From positions 124,001 to 188,000 of the forward strand of contig NZ_JAHESE010000001.1 in NCBI RefSeq assembly GCF_018598175.1: a DNA stretch of 64,000 bases, written 5' to 3'. The translations under genes were made by a program, and so were the position numbers. The notes beneath the pieces are model-generated. The model was not told the origin of the DNA and ran no database searches. It worked only from the letters and a program-made list of their open reading frames with translations. The DNA is from Dawidia cretensis. GTDB taxonomy: Bacteria; Bacteroidota; Bacteroidia; Cytophagales; Cyclobacteriaceae. Of the stretch, positions 1-8,860 are shown piece after piece (the stretch's first letter is position 1; each line of letters begins with the position of its first letter).

Positions 1-1
1 C

Positions 2-1261
2 ATTCTCAGCTTTGTGCTGGAGTGGCCCATCGTGATCCCCCAGGTTGCCTTCTTGCTGTTGCTGGCGGTAATCCTTACGGATACCCTATTGCTCTTCCGC
101 TTGCGCAAGGGCCTGCACGGGCATCGCATTACTCCCGAGAAGCTGTCGAACGGTGATCATAACGAGATCCGCATTCGGGTAGAGAATTATTATCCTTTTA
201 TAGCGGACATCACCATCATCGACGAGATCCCGCACCAGTTCCAGCGCCGCGACCTGCACTTTGCGCTTTCTATGCCGCCGGGGCAGAGCAAGACTTTGCA
301 GTATTCGCTACGCCCGGTAAAGCGCGGCGAGTATTCTTTCGGCACGGTCAACATCTTTGTCAGCTCACCCATCGGCTTCCTTCGTCGCCGGTATAAATTT
401 TCGGACGATGCCATGGTGCCGGTATATCCTTCGTACCTGCAAATGCGCAAGTACGAGTTGATGGCCATCTCTAACCGGCTGACGGAAGCCGGCATCAAAA
501 AGATCCGCCGCATTGGCCAGAACACCGAGTTCGAGCTGATCAAGGAATATGTGAGTGGTGACGACTTCCGCAACATCAACTGGAAGGCCAGCGCACGCCG
601 TCAGCACCTGATGGTGAATCACTATCAAGATGAGCGGTCGCAGCAGATGTACTGCCTGATCGACAAGGGCCGTGTGATGCAAATGCCGTTTGAGGGGATG
701 AGCCTGTTGGATTATGCTATCAATGCCAGCCTGGTGATCTCCAACATTGCGATCAAAAAATCAGATAAGGCCGGACTCATTACGTTTCAGGATACGATCG
801 GCACGACGCTGCCGGCGGGACGTAAGAACAATCAAATGTCGCAGATACTCGAGGTGTTGTACAACCAGAAGACTGCTTACCGCGAGTCGGACTTCTCGGC
901 CTTATATACGCATGTACGCCGCAAAGTAAACCAGCGCAGCTTGCTGCTTTTGTTTACAAACTTCGAATCTATTCATAGCCTGCACCGGCAGCTGCCTTTC
1001 TTAAAGAGCCTGGCTCAACAGCATTTGTTGGTCGTAGTCTTTTTTGAGAATACCGAATTGAAAGCTATGACCACGGCACATGCGGTTGACGTGCGTGGTA
1101 TATACCACAAGGTTATTGCCGAGAAGTTTGCGTATGACAAAAAGCTTATCGTGAAGGAATTGAGCCGGCACGGCATACAGGCGTTGCTGACGGCGCCGGA
1201 GAATCTGACGGTGAATACGATCAATAAGTACCTGGAGCTAAAAGCGCGGGGGCTGTTTTAG
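2..1261 (+). CDS. DUF58 domain protein, 5' end cut by window edge
   Basis: The reading frame is open back to base 2, so the GTG at 14 is probably internal and the N-terminus is missing. A hydrophobic segment at about residues 11-28 (counted from that GTG) looks like the second of the usual two membrane helices. The family signature lies at residues 166-204 and includes EFELIKEYVSGDDFRNINWK followed by SARR. A degenerate VWA-like MIDAS (LIDKGR, residues 215-220) follows. DUF58 proteins usually sit beside a MoxR AAA+ ATPase and are thought to form a chaperone-like membrane system; that partner would be upstream of this window. The molecular role is not established. Family assignment is firm. 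Confidence 0.85.
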   Translation: MLSFVLEWPIVIPQVAFLLLLAVILTDTLLLFRLRKGLHGHRITPEKLSNGDHNEIRIRVENYYPFIADITIIDEIPHQFQRRDLHFALSMPPGQSKTLQYSLRPVKRGEYSFGTVNIFVSSPIGFLRRRYKFSDDAMVPVYPSYLQMRKYELMAISNRLTEAGIKKIRRIGQNTEFELIKEYVSGDDFRNINWKASARRQHLMVNHYQDERSQQMYCLIDKGRVMQMPFEGMSLLDYAINASLVISNIAIKKSDKAGLITFQDTIGTTLPAGRKNNQMSQILEVLYNQKTAYRESDFSALYTHVRRKVNQRSLLLLFTNFESIHSLHRQLPFLKSLAQQHLLVVVFFENTELKAMTTAHAVDVRGIYHKVIAEKFAYDKKLIVKELSRHGIQALLTAPENLTVNTINKYLELKARGLF

Positions 1262-1306
1262 CCGCACGCGTTGCGAATCACCCGATATCATTTATACTTT
1301 CCCGCT

Positions 1307-1960
1307 ATGTGGTCACGTCTCTCACTGTTCATACTCGTTACCGTCGTTACATCAACCACTTGCCGAGCGGAGGATTATCCCCTTATTCATTTTTGCTATG
1401 CCCGCATAACCCTGACGGACACTGCGTTTACGGGATATTTCCTGGCACCCTATGAGGGCCCGCACTCGGCATTGTTCCAGAAGTTTAAGCAGGAGCCCCG
1501 CTTTTTTAAAGACAGAATCCAGACGGACATCCCGGGCAAATGGAATAGAGATGATCTTGAAGTTTTCGATTTCGTTTATACACTTGATTTTCAAAGTCCT
1601 TATGGACCTGCGAAGGCTCTTTATCGCTCACGGGAAAAACAGGATATAAAACTGAGTGACATACGTTCGCTGGAGCTCATACGAACGGTTGACTGTCGCA
1701 CGTTCGAGCCCGATTTGGTAGAATCAAAAATCCTTTCGACCGACACGACGTGGATGAAACAACCAGTAGTTGCTACGATCGATAGTCCACATCCTGATGA
1801 CTGTCATCCCCACAGATACCTGGCATATGACAAGCGTATGGATTATAAAAAAATAATACAGTCGGTGATACGGGAGAAAGATTCCAAAAAACAGCGGGAA
1901 TTGCTGGACACGTTACGGCAGTATAAAATTGTATCCATAACGATGTCTACCTGTCTTTAA
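1307..1960 (+). CDS. hypothetical exported protein (217 aa)
   Basis: I do not recognise this protein. An upstream TTG at 1271 is possible, but the ATG at 1307 starts directly with a good Sec signal peptide (about residues 1-22, ending TTCRA), so I chose it. The rest is soluble and has cysteines near residues 30, 140, 165 and at the C-terminus (TMSTCL). The end is rich in Lys, Arg and Asp. It follows the DUF58 gene by 45 bases on the same strand, with a Bacteroidetes-like TATACTTT element just before it. It converges with the UbiA gene, with 4 bases between the two stops. Base composition looks more AT-rich than its neighbours. It could be a lineage-specific periplasmic or secreted protein. 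Confidence 0.6.
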   Translation: MWSRLSLFILVTVVTSTTCRAEDYPLIHFCYARITLTDTAFTGYFLAPYEGPHSALFQKFKQEPRFFKDRIQTDIPGKWNRDDLEVFDFVYTLDFQSPYGPAKALYRSREKQDIKLSDIRSLELIRTVDCRTFEPDLVESKILSTDTTWMKQPVVATIDSPHPDDCHPHRYLAYDKRMDYKKIIQSVIREKDSKKQRELLDTLRQYKIVSITMSTCL

Positions 1961-1964
1961 AGGA

Positions 1965-2825
1965 TTATCCACCGTGCAGGCTCATGCTCAGAATTCCCAT
2001 GAGCATGATCACTTTGCAAAATGCACTGAGCCGCGCAAAATCGCGAATGGTATCGGCGCGGATAAGCCGGTACAATAGCCACAACAGCGGGACAAACAGG
2101 AAGATTGCATAGTACTGTAGCGGCAACACCTGATAGAAATAATTTAAGATCACCACCGTTGCGCTGAACAGGAACAGAATGAGATAAATAACAAACTTCG
2201 TGCGGCGAAGCCCCAGCATGATGGGCAGAGTCTTGCATCCAAACGTGACGTCACCTTTCAGGTCTTCCATGTCTTTGATGATCTCGCGTACGAGCGTCAT
2301 GAAGAATGCAAAGCTGGCGTAGATAATAATCAGGGCACTGCCTGTGTGGTAGTAAAGGTCGACGATGAAGATGGACAGGCCGGTCAGGAAGGCTACCACA
2401 AAGTTGCCGATGAAGGGTAGTCGTTTCAGATTATTGGAATAGAGCCATAGCAGAAAGACCGTCACCAGATTTACCGCGCCGATCTTCCACGACAGTAGCA
2501 ACCCAAGCAGTACACCCGCGCTGGAGAGTACAACATGAAACAGAATGGCATACCGGCGAGTGATGCTTTTGCCGATCACAACCCGGCCGGGTTTGTTGAT
2601 GTAGTCGATCTTGACGTCGTAGTAGTCGTTGATGATATAGCCGGCGGCGGCGATCAGCACGGTGGAAGTGGCCAGGATGAACAGGGAGCCGTCGTTGAGT
2701 GTAGTGGTGGCAATCAGGAAGCCGGCAGTACAATATTGGGCCAGGCCAATGATAACCAGGTTGCTAAAGCGGGTGAGCTTGAGCAGCGATTCCAAAAATG
2801 TACGAAATGGACGACCTGTTGCCAT
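1965..2825 (-). CDS. UbiA-family prenyltransferase, digeranylgeranylglyceryl-phosphate synthase-like
   Basis: This is an integral membrane prenyltransferase of 286 aa with about 8-9 hydrophobic helices. Both Asp-rich motifs of the UbiA superfamily are present: NDYYDVKID at residues 66-74 and DMEDLKGD at 185-192, which bind Mg-diphosphate. Family knowledge places such Bacteroidetes proteins with geranylgeranylglycerol-phosphate geranylgeranyltransferases, menaquinone (MenA) or heme A-type enzymes. The sequence looks closest to the first group. A pcrB-type gene that would make its substrate lies at 37863-38612. The gene is 109 bases downstream of the TonB receptor on the same strand. Family is certain; substrate is inference. 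Confidence 0.8.
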   Translation of the reverse strand: MATGRPFRTFLESLLKLTRFSNLVIIGLAQYCTAGFLIATTTLNDGSLFILATSTVLIAAAGYIINDYYDVKIDYINKPGRVVIGKSITRRYAILFHVVLSSAGVLLGLLLSWKIGAVNLVTVFLLWLYSNNLKRLPFIGNFVVAFLTGLSIFIVDLYYHTGSALIIIYASFAFFMTLVREIIKDMEDLKGDVTFGCKTLPIMLGLRRTKFVIYLILFLFSATVVILNYFYQVLPLQYYAIFLFVPLLWLLYRLIRADTIRDFARLSAFCKVIMLMGILSMSLHGG

Positions 2826-2934
2826 AGATACCGTTCACGGTAAAAATAGCAACAGGTTGTCATTTATTATATTTCCCCGCGGCCAAAAGCCACGACCGGC
2901 ATAAAAACCAGTCTTGTGACCCGCCATACGGTCG

Positions 2935-5292
2935 CTAGAATCCAACCGTTAACATTGCCATAAAGTTAGTGCCTGCCTGGGGGAAATAGTAGGCTACTCC
3001 ATCATACGCATAGCCATCGGAGGAATATTCTACATCAAACACATTGTTGACCAGCAGGCTTACCTCGCAGCGCTTGACCTGGTGCAGCGGCAGGCGATAG
3101 TTAAATCGTACGTCGTTTGTGAAATAACTGTCGAGCGTCAGTGTCTCGCTTTCGGTATTGTCGAGGTATTGTTTGCCTACGTATTTGGCCAGCCATGTTG
3201 CCTGAAAATTCCGGAAGGCATTCCATGTCAACTGGCTGCCGGCGATCCACCCGGGAGAAAGAATGATGGCCGTGGTTTTCTTTTCGGTCACGTTGTTGGG
3301 ATCGACTACGTAGTCCTGGTTCCGGTTTACACTCCAGGTGGCGTTGGCCTGCCACGCCAGGCGTTCGGTCAGCTTGATGCCGCCGGACAGCTCAATGCCG
3401 GTGCGGTAGCTTTTGCCCACGTTGGCGCGGATGGGGTTGCCTACGTTATCCAGGCGGCCCGTTAGGACCAACTGGTCGGTGTAGTTCATGAGGTAGTAGT
3501 TCGCTTCCAGGCTGTAACGCGGGGCCTGGCGGCGCCAGCCCATTTCGAGGTTGCCGAGGCGCTCGTGTTTGGGCTTTTCAGTGCCACCCAGGTAATCGGT
3601 GCGGTTTGGCTCGCGGTTGGCGATAGCATACGAACTGTAGAGCACATCCCGCTCCGACACCGTGTAGCTTATTCCGGCCTTTGGGTTAAAGAAGTGAAAG
3701 GAGTCCTGGATGTCATAGGAAAACATGCCGTCTTCAAGACCTGATGTCTTATAGTCCACCGTGCGGTATTGCAGGTCGACAAAGACGTTGAGGTTTTCGA
3801 GCACGTCGTAGTTCCATTTGGCATAGATGTTAAAGTCATTCTTCTCCGCGTCGCCGTCGTAATATTTATAGCCGGTGGGCACGTTGCCCATATACTGTCC
3901 CCACAGAATCTTGCCGTAGTGCCGGGCATCGCCGTATTGATTAAAGGCGCCGCCGAGTATAAAGGAGGTTTTGCCCTGGTCGTAGTTCAGCGAGAAGGTG
4001 CCGCCGTAGAATTTGTTATTCAACCATTTGCGTGTCACGAAGTCGCCATACGTCAGCGTCGTGTCGCCCAGTACGATGTCGGACAGACCCAGGTCGGCAA
4101 ACGATGTTCCTTGCTGGTATTGTTCGTAGTAACCACGACCATACGTATAGTGCAGGGAGGCGTTTACGTTCCACGCATCGTTGAGCTGTTGTGTGAGGTG
4201 CAACTGATAGTGGTCCTGGCGATATTCATCCACCTGGTCATTGTAGTAGCCGATCACGTTCCAGTTTTCGTCGTACAGGGCGCCGCACGAGTTGAAGGTG
4301 CGGTTGGTCTTCATGGTTTCTGCATCGATGCCGTTCCACGCCTGGTATGTGCGCTCGTGGCCGCCGAAGGTAATGGCTTTGATCACGGTCTTCTTGCCGT
4401 AGTAGCCGCCGCTGATGTAGTAGGAGGAAAGATCCGACTCGGCGCGGTCTATATATCCATCGGAAAGGATTTTCGACACTTTAGCATCAAACGCCCAGTG
4501 GTTGTTGATCAGACCGGTTCCGGCTTTGGCGGTATAGCGCTGCGTATTGAAAGAGCCCGCGGCAACCATTACTTCTGCATAGGGATCGGGTTGCAGCGAG
4601 AGTGTCTGCAAGTTTACGGTACCGCCGAACGAACCGGCGCCGTTGGTAGACGTTCCGACACCGCGTTGTACCTGGATGCTTTGCGTGGACGATGCCACGT
4701 CGGGTATATCTACCCAGAACGTGCCTTGCGACTCGCTGTCGTTGTACGGTATGCCGTTGATGGTTACGTTGATGCGTGTGGCGTCGCTGCCGCGAATGCG
4801 CAGGCCGGTATAGCCCACACCGGCACCGGCGTTGGACGTCGTGACGAGCGACGGTGTCCAGTTGAGCAAGAGGGGAAGATCCTGACCGAAGTTCTGGCGG
4901 GCCAGCTCGTCTTTGCTCACGTTGGTAAAGGTGGTCGGCGTTTTGCGATCGGCCCGTGTCGATAATACCACCACTTCATCGGTAAGGGTATACGAGGGAT
5001 CGAGCGACAGCGTCAGTTCCTGGTCGGCGGCGACAGAAATCTTCTCGGTGCGCGAAGTATATCCCAGCGAACGGAGCGTGACGGTATACTCACCGGTGGG
5101 TACTCGGTCGAACCGGAAACGGCCCGCGGCGTCGGTGGTGGTATAGAACGACAGTTCTGAGAGTTGCAGCGTTGCGCCGACGACGGACTCTTGATTTTTG
5201 CTGTCGCGGACGGTGCCGTAGACAGCATAGCGTTGCGCCTGCGCGCAGAGAGACAACAGCACTGCGGCTGCCATCATTACATGCTTGAACAT
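2935..5292 (-). CDS. TonB-dependent outer membrane receptor, probable thiamin-compound importer
   Basis: This is a 785-aa outer membrane receptor. It has a signal peptide (about residues 1-19, ending CAQAQ), a CarboxypepD_reg/CNA-B-like domain (about 22-105), a plug domain (about 115-230, with RIRGSDATRINVTINGIPYN) and a 22-strand barrel ending in the aromatic C-terminal signature (LTVGF). It moves a substrate across the outer membrane using TonB-ExbBD energy. Substrate is inferred from the TPP riboswitch in its leader: thiamin, its phosphates or a precursor. TPP-controlled receptors of this kind have been described in Bacteroidetes by comparative genomics. No thiamin biosynthesis or PnuT gene is beside it. 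It lacks a SusD partner, unlike polysaccharide receptors. Confidence 0.88.
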   Translation of the reverse strand: MFKHVMMAAAVLLSLCAQAQRYAVYGTVRDSKNQESVVGATLQLSELSFYTTTDAAGRFRFDRVPTGEYTVTLRSLGYTSRTEKISVAADQELTLSLDPSYTLTDEVVVLSTRADRKTPTTFTNVSKDELARQNFGQDLPLLLNWTPSLVTTSNAGAGVGYTGLRIRGSDATRINVTINGIPYNDSESQGTFWVDIPDVASSTQSIQVQRGVGTSTNGAGSFGGTVNLQTLSLQPDPYAEVMVAAGSFNTQRYTAKAGTGLINNHWAFDAKVSKILSDGYIDRAESDLSSYYISGGYYGKKTVIKAITFGGHERTYQAWNGIDAETMKTNRTFNSCGALYDENWNVIGYYNDQVDEYRQDHYQLHLTQQLNDAWNVNASLHYTYGRGYYEQYQQGTSFADLGLSDIVLGDTTLTYGDFVTRKWLNNKFYGGTFSLNYDQGKTSFILGGAFNQYGDARHYGKILWGQYMGNVPTGYKYYDGDAEKNDFNIYAKWNYDVLENLNVFVDLQYRTVDYKTSGLEDGMFSYDIQDSFHFFNPKAGISYTVSERDVLYSSYAIANREPNRTDYLGGTEKPKHERLGNLEMGWRRQAPRYSLEANYYLMNYTDQLVLTGRLDNVGNPIRANVGKSYRTGIELSGGIKLTERLAWQANATWSVNRNQDYVVDPNNVTEKKTTAIILSPGWIAGSQLTWNAFRNFQATWLAKYVGKQYLDNTESETLTLDSYFTNDVRFNYRLPLHQVKRCEVSLLVNNVFDVEYSSDGYAYDGVAYYFPQAGTNFMAMLTVGF

Positions 5293-5293
5293 G

Positions 5294-5352
5294 GTAAAAA
5301 TATTGGTTTAAACCTGCAGCGCACAGGGGAATGCGCCTGCTTACGTTTAACC
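5294..5352 (-). terminator. riboswitch expression platform: terminator-like hairpin
   Basis: On the minus strand, GGTTAAAC (5352-5345) and a GC-rich segment pair with the complementary GC segment and GTTTAAACC (to 5305). This makes a long imperfect hairpin with a short C-rich loop. It is followed by the U-rich stretch AATATTTTTA right before the ATG at 5292. The hairpin begins immediately after the 3' side of the TPP aptamer's closing helix. Folding is therefore likely to depend on aptamer state, by premature termination and/or by sequestering the translation start. Pairing is seen in the sequence; the mechanism is inferred. Confidence 0.6.
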
Positions 5353-5438
5353 TTGCCTTCCCTTCGGCCGCATTACCGGCATCAGGTTCATTGGGTATGA
5401 TCTCAGCCCGTTATATTAAGGCACCCCCCTCCCCGGCT
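5352..5438 (-). promoter_or_regulatory. TPP (thiamin pyrophosphate) riboswitch, THI-box
   Basis: The minus strand carries the conserved THI-box core in order: GGGGTGCC, GGGCTGAGATCATACCC, GAACCTGATGCCGGTAATGC and GAAGGGAAGGC. These are the P2/P3 and P4/P5 segments that bind the pyrimidine and the diphosphate of TPP. A short GCC/GGC pairing (5436-5438 with the GGC of AAGGC) can close P1. It lies about 60 bases upstream of the TonB receptor start, in the same orientation. In this family TPP binding normally lowers expression, so the receptor should be induced by thiamin starvation. Confidence 0.95.
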
Positions 5439-5546
5439 TTTTCACCAGGGCTGGGACAAAGGTAATAGTGTACGAATTGATTTTGCAAAAAAACTTTCCC
5501 CACGCAGGTGCAGCCCGTATCTTTCGGATAGGTAACACTCCTCCTA

Positions 5547-6071
5547 ATGTCTACAACCTCCTCCTCGTCAGCCTACAAAGCGATTATCAACAAGCGGTCA
5601 CTCGACATTGCGGAGACCGAAGACGGCTACACCGTCAACGGTGCGGCGTTGCAGCCTGACATTCTGTCGATGGGCGACGGTTACTTTCACATTCTGCTCG
5701 AAAACAAAAGCTATCGTGCCGAGGTCGTAAAAGCCGACACGGCCACCAAGACGTTTACGTTTAAGATCAACAACAAGCCCTACACGGTCGAGGTGAAAGA
5801 CAAGTTCGATCTGCTGTTAGAGAAGATGGGTATGAGCAGCGCGACTGCTGGTAAGATCAATTCGTTGCGTGCACCCATGCCGGGGCTTATCATCGACCTG
5901 AAAGTGAAACAGGGTGATACGGTGAAGCTGAACGACCCGCTGCTGATTCTCGAAGCCATGAAAATGGAAAACATTCTCAAGTCGCCGGGGGAAGGCATCG
6001 TAAAAACGCTTAAAATCAAGAAGGGCGACAGTGTGGAGAAGAACCAGGTGCTGATCGAATTCCAGGATTGA
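5547..6071 (+). CDS. biotin carboxyl carrier protein of an acyl-CoA carboxylase
   Basis: The 174-aa protein ends in a biotinyl domain (about residues 105-172) with the biotin attachment motif EAMKM (Lys139), preceded by the conserved APMPG turn. The N-terminal ~100 residues are typical of stand-alone biotin carriers of Bacteroidetes propionyl/acetyl-CoA carboxylases and are less conserved. Once biotinylated it shuttles CO2 between the biotin carboxylase and carboxyltransferase subunits. Neither partner gene is in this window. A weak TATCTTTC -7-like element occurs at 5518-5525. It is transcribed divergently from the TPP-riboswitch leader. Whether it serves acetyl-CoA, propionyl-CoA or methylmalonyl-CoA chemistry cannot be read from the sequence. 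Confidence 0.88.
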   Translation: MSTTSSSSAYKAIINKRSLDIAETEDGYTVNGAALQPDILSMGDGYFHILLENKSYRAEVVKADTATKTFTFKINNKPYTVEVKDKFDLLLEKMGMSSATAGKINSLRAPMPGLIIDLKVKQGDTVKLNDPLLILEAMKMENILKSPGEGIVKTLKIKKGDSVEKNQVLIEFQD

Positions 6072-6138
6072 TTTTCCAAATCCACCCCAAATGGAATATA
6101 TTGCGGCCGTTTTGGCCAGGCAATCCTAAATCCTACGA

Positions 6139-6846
6139 ATGAAGTACAAGCGTATCCTCCTCAAACTCAGCGGTGAAGCCCTACAAGGATCGTCGAAGAA
6201 TACCAACGTCGACCCCAATGTTCTCGAGCAATACTGCGGCGAAATACGAGCCCTGAAAGACCAGGGTGTGGAAATCGCTATTGTGATTGGCGGTGGTAAC
6301 ATCTTTCGCGGAGGTCAGGCAGAAGCTCTTGGCATCGATCGCGTGCAAGGTGATTACATGGGTATGTTGGCAACGGTCATCAACGCCATGGCCCTGCAAA
6401 GCGCGCTGGAGCGTCACGGCATGTACACGCGCCTGATGTCCGGCATTAAGATGGAGCAGGTGTGCGAGCCTTTTATTCGCCGCCGTGCCATTCGTCACCT
6501 GGAAAAAGGTCGCATCGTCATCTTCGGTGCCGGCATTGGCAATCCTTATTTCACCACCGACTCGACCGCTGCCCTGCGCGCGGTGGAAGTACAAGCCAAC
6601 GTGGTGCTGAAAGGCACACGCGTAGACGGTGTATACACCGCAGATCCCGAGAAATTTCCGGACGCGACGCGCTACAGCACGCTCTCTTTTCAGGAAGCAT
6701 ATGAAAAGAATCTCAACATCATGGACATGACGGCGTTCACGCTCTGCAAAGAGAACAACCTGCCGATCATTGTTTTTGATATGAATAAAAAGGGCAATCT
6801 GTTAACCGTAGTAAAAGGCGAAGAAGCCGGCACGCTGATCAGCTAA
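6139..6846 (+). CDS. pyrH: UMP kinase
   Basis: PyrH phosphorylates UMP to UDP with ATP in pyrimidine nucleotide synthesis, and works in the cytoplasm as a hexamer. The 235-aa length is normal. Family motifs are the N-terminal KLSGEAL, the glycine-rich GGGNIFRG, the [17 protein letters not shown] substrate region and the C-terminal [12 protein letters not shown]. It belongs to the amino-acid kinase fold and is unrelated to eukaryotic UMP/CMP kinases. It is followed 71 bases later by frr, the usual order in bacteria (tsf-pyrH-frr), although here a biotin carrier gene rather than tsf lies upstream. Confidence 0.97.
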   Translation: MKYKRILLKLSGEALQGSSKNTNVDPNVLEQYCGEIRALKDQGVEIAIVIGGGNIFRGGQAEALGIDRVQGDYMGMLATVINAMALQSALERHGMYTRLMSGIKMEQVCEPFIRRRAIRHLEKGRIVIFGAGIGNPYFTTDSTAALRAVEVQANVVLKGTRVDGVYTADPEKFPDATRYSTLSFQEAYEKNLNIMDMTAFTLCKENNLPIIVFDMNKKGNLLTVVKGEEAGTLIS

Positions 6847-6917
6847 GAAAGCAGGTCTCGCGGGCCGTGTGTATTTGACGCCGAGTCATTATATTTATAG
6901 CCCAAGTCGAAATTTGT

Positions 6918-7472
6918 ATGGAAGAGATCGAACTATACCTGGACGATGCCCAGGAATCCATGAACAAAGCATTGACGCACGTAGGTCATGAGCTGACCAA
7001 AATCCGTGCGGGAAAAGCCAGCCCCAATATGCTGGATGGCATTCAGGTTGCCTACTACGGCGCAACATCGCCCCTGAATCAGGTGGCTTCTGTGACTACA
7101 CCCGATGCCCGTACCATCTTTATCAAGCCGTGGGAACGCGGCATGATCGTGGAGATTGAGCGTTCTATCATGAATGCAAACCTGGGCCTCAACCCGCAGA
7201 ACGATGGCCAGCAGGTTATCATCAACGTACCCATGCTGACGGAAGAGCGCAGAAAGGTACTGGTAAAACAAGTGAGCCAGGAATGCGAGGCCGGCAAAGT
7301 GAGCCTTCGCAGCGTCCGCAAGGAAACCAACGAAATGCTGAAGAAGATCAAAGGTGTATCGGAAGACGACGTCAAGAACGCCGAGGAGAAAGTGCAGAAG
7401 ATGACCGACGACTTCACCAATAAGATCGACGCCCTCATGAAAAAGAAAGAGGCCGAGATCATGACTGTTTAA
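6918..7472 (+). CDS. frr: ribosome recycling factor
   Basis: RRF splits the post-termination ribosome together with EF-G. The 184-aa protein shows the full family pattern: the N-terminal helix with MNKALTHVGHELTKIRAGKA, the domain-II region LNQVASVTTPDARTIFIKPW, and the C-terminal VRKETNEMLKKIKG helix followed by a Lys-rich end. It is the last gene of the bccP-pyrH-frr plus-strand run. A strong hairpin terminator follows 42 bases after its stop. Confidence 0.97.
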   Translation: MEEIELYLDDAQESMNKALTHVGHELTKIRAGKASPNMLDGIQVAYYGATSPLNQVASVTTPDARTIFIKPWERGMIVEIERSIMNANLGLNPQNDGQQVIINVPMLTEERRKVLVKQVSQECEAGKVSLRSVRKETNEMLKKIKGVSEDDVKNAEEKVQKMTDDFTNKIDALMKKKEAEIMTV

Positions 7473-7513
7473 TGACGACACGTTAGCCAATCAATCAACC
7501 CATAACCCGAAGA

Positions 7514-7538
7514 GACTGCCCACCGGCAGTCTTTTTTT
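7514..7538 (+). terminator. intrinsic terminator after frr
   Basis: A perfect 7-bp stem, GACTGCC / GGCAGTC (7514-7520 with 7525-7531), has a CACC loop and is followed by seven T. It lies between frr and the convergent rodA. There is no matching T-run for the opposite strand, so it mainly serves frr. Confidence 0.88.
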
Positions 7539-7554
7539 GTTCCCGGCCGGCTAT

Positions 7555-8835
7555 TTACAACCGTTGCAGTACATGCATGCGGTGCGCGTCGAGCTTTAAC
7601 AGAATAAACAGCAGCGCCGTAAACGCCCACAGCGACGAACCTCCGTAGCTAAAGAACGGCAGGGGTATACCGATTACCGGAAAGAGACCGATCGTCATGG
7701 CAATGTTGGTCGCAAAGTGAAAGAAAAATATGCATGCCACGGAGTAGCCATACACACGGGCAAAGCGATTTTTCTGTCGCTCGGCCAGGAACACGACCCG
7801 GAAGAGCAACGACATGAAGAGTCCAACCATGATCAGGCTGCCAAGCCAGCCGTACTCCTCACCAATGGTACAAAAGATGAAATCGGTATACTGCTCGGGT
7901 ACAAATTTGAGCTTGGTTTGTGTGCCTTTCAAGAAGCCTTTGCCAATAACACCTCCGGAACCAATCGCCACTTTAGATTGGTACACGTGGTATCCCGCGC
8001 CTAACTGATCGAGATCGGGATTCAACAATACCATCACCCGGCGTTGGTGGTGAGGTTCCAGCAGGTTGGCAAAAATGAACTCCACGCTCATGATGGTCAC
8101 GACGAGTACCGCGGCGCCAATCGTGATGACGGCCATGCGTTTTATTTTCTTGCGGCGGTTCATAAAGATCACCAGGGCCCACGCTGCGCCGATGGCGCCG
8201 AACAAATACCAGTTGTTCTCTACCAGCAGTGTAAGAATAAAGATGACCGATACCCCCAGACCTACCAGTAGCAGGAAGGGCGACATACCTTCACGATAAA
8301 AGACAAGGAGGAACACCAAAAACACCATGGCGGTACCATAATCCTTCTGCATCAAAATGAGAATAATGGGGCCACCGATGAACGCGAAGGAAGCTGCCTG
8401 GTTTCGGATGTTGTTGTCCAGGCGAAACCCGATCGTGCCCATAAACTTCGCGAGCGCGAGCGCTGTGGCGAACTTCGCGAACTCCGACGGTTGCACGCCA
8501 AAGGAACCAAAGCCCAACCATGCACGGTTACCCCCTACTTCCTTACCAATGAAGGGCACCAGCAGCAGCAAGAACATGATGAGTCCATATATGATATAGG
8601 CGAAGGCCTCGTAGAAGCGCATGTCGATGATGAGGATCGCCAGGATCAGGAAAATAGAGGTGACGATAAACATCAACTGCCGGCCCGAGTTGATCGAGAA
8701 GTCGAAGATGGACTGATGCTCGTCGTACGTAGCGGAGTAAATATTCAGCCAGCCCCAAAACACCATGACACCATAGATCATCACCGTGACCCAGTCAATC
8801 TTGTTGGTTATGATCTCTTCTCTTTCTCTTCTCAC
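7555..8835 (-). CDS. rodA: rod-shape SEDS peptidoglycan glycosyltransferase RodA
   Basis: RodA polymerises lipid II into glycan strands for lateral wall growth, paired with PBP2. The 426-aa protein has about ten membrane helices. The SEDS C-terminal signature is present (GLFPVIGIPLPFFSYGGSSL). The extracytoplasmic loop contains the conserved Pro/Asp-rich LLNPDLDQLGAGYHVYQSK segment. It is the last gene of the purH-mreBCD-mrdA-rodA run, starting 25 bases after mrdA. RodA rather than FtsW is supported by the mrdA neighbour. The protein is about 50 aa longer than E. coli RodA. Confidence 0.93.
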   Translation of the reverse strand: MRREREEIITNKIDWVTVMIYGVMVFWGWLNIYSATYDEHQSIFDFSINSGRQLMFIVTSIFLILAILIIDMRFYEAFAYIIYGLIMFLLLLVPFIGKEVGGNRAWLGFGSFGVQPSEFAKFATALALAKFMGTIGFRLDNNIRNQAASFAFIGGPIILILMQKDYGTAMVFLVFLLVFYREGMSPFLLLVGLGVSVIFILTLLVENNWYLFGAIGAAWALVIFMNRRKKIKRMAVITIGAAVLVVTIMSVEFIFANLLEPHHQRRVMVLLNPDLDQLGAGYHVYQSKVAIGSGGVIGKGFLKGTQTKLKFVPEQYTDFIFCTIGEEYGWLGSLIMVGLFMSLLFRVVFLAERQKNRFARVYGYSVACIFFFHFATNIAMTIGLFPVIGIPLPFFSYGGSSLWAFTALLFILLKLDAHRMHVLQRL

Positions 8836-8860
8836 GGTATCGTTCCGTTAAGCGATGGTG

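Noticed and set aside
1965-2825. heme O synthase (CyoE/CtaB) as the identity of the UbiA protein
   Set aside because: No cytochrome oxidase genes are near, and the protein looks closer to geranylgeranyltransferases; quinone-type prenyltransferase remains possible.
3769-4965. 398-codon open frame on the plus strand inside the TonB receptor gene
   Set aside because: It is antisense to a well supported receptor, has no family resemblance, and has the composition typical of reverse-strand shadows.
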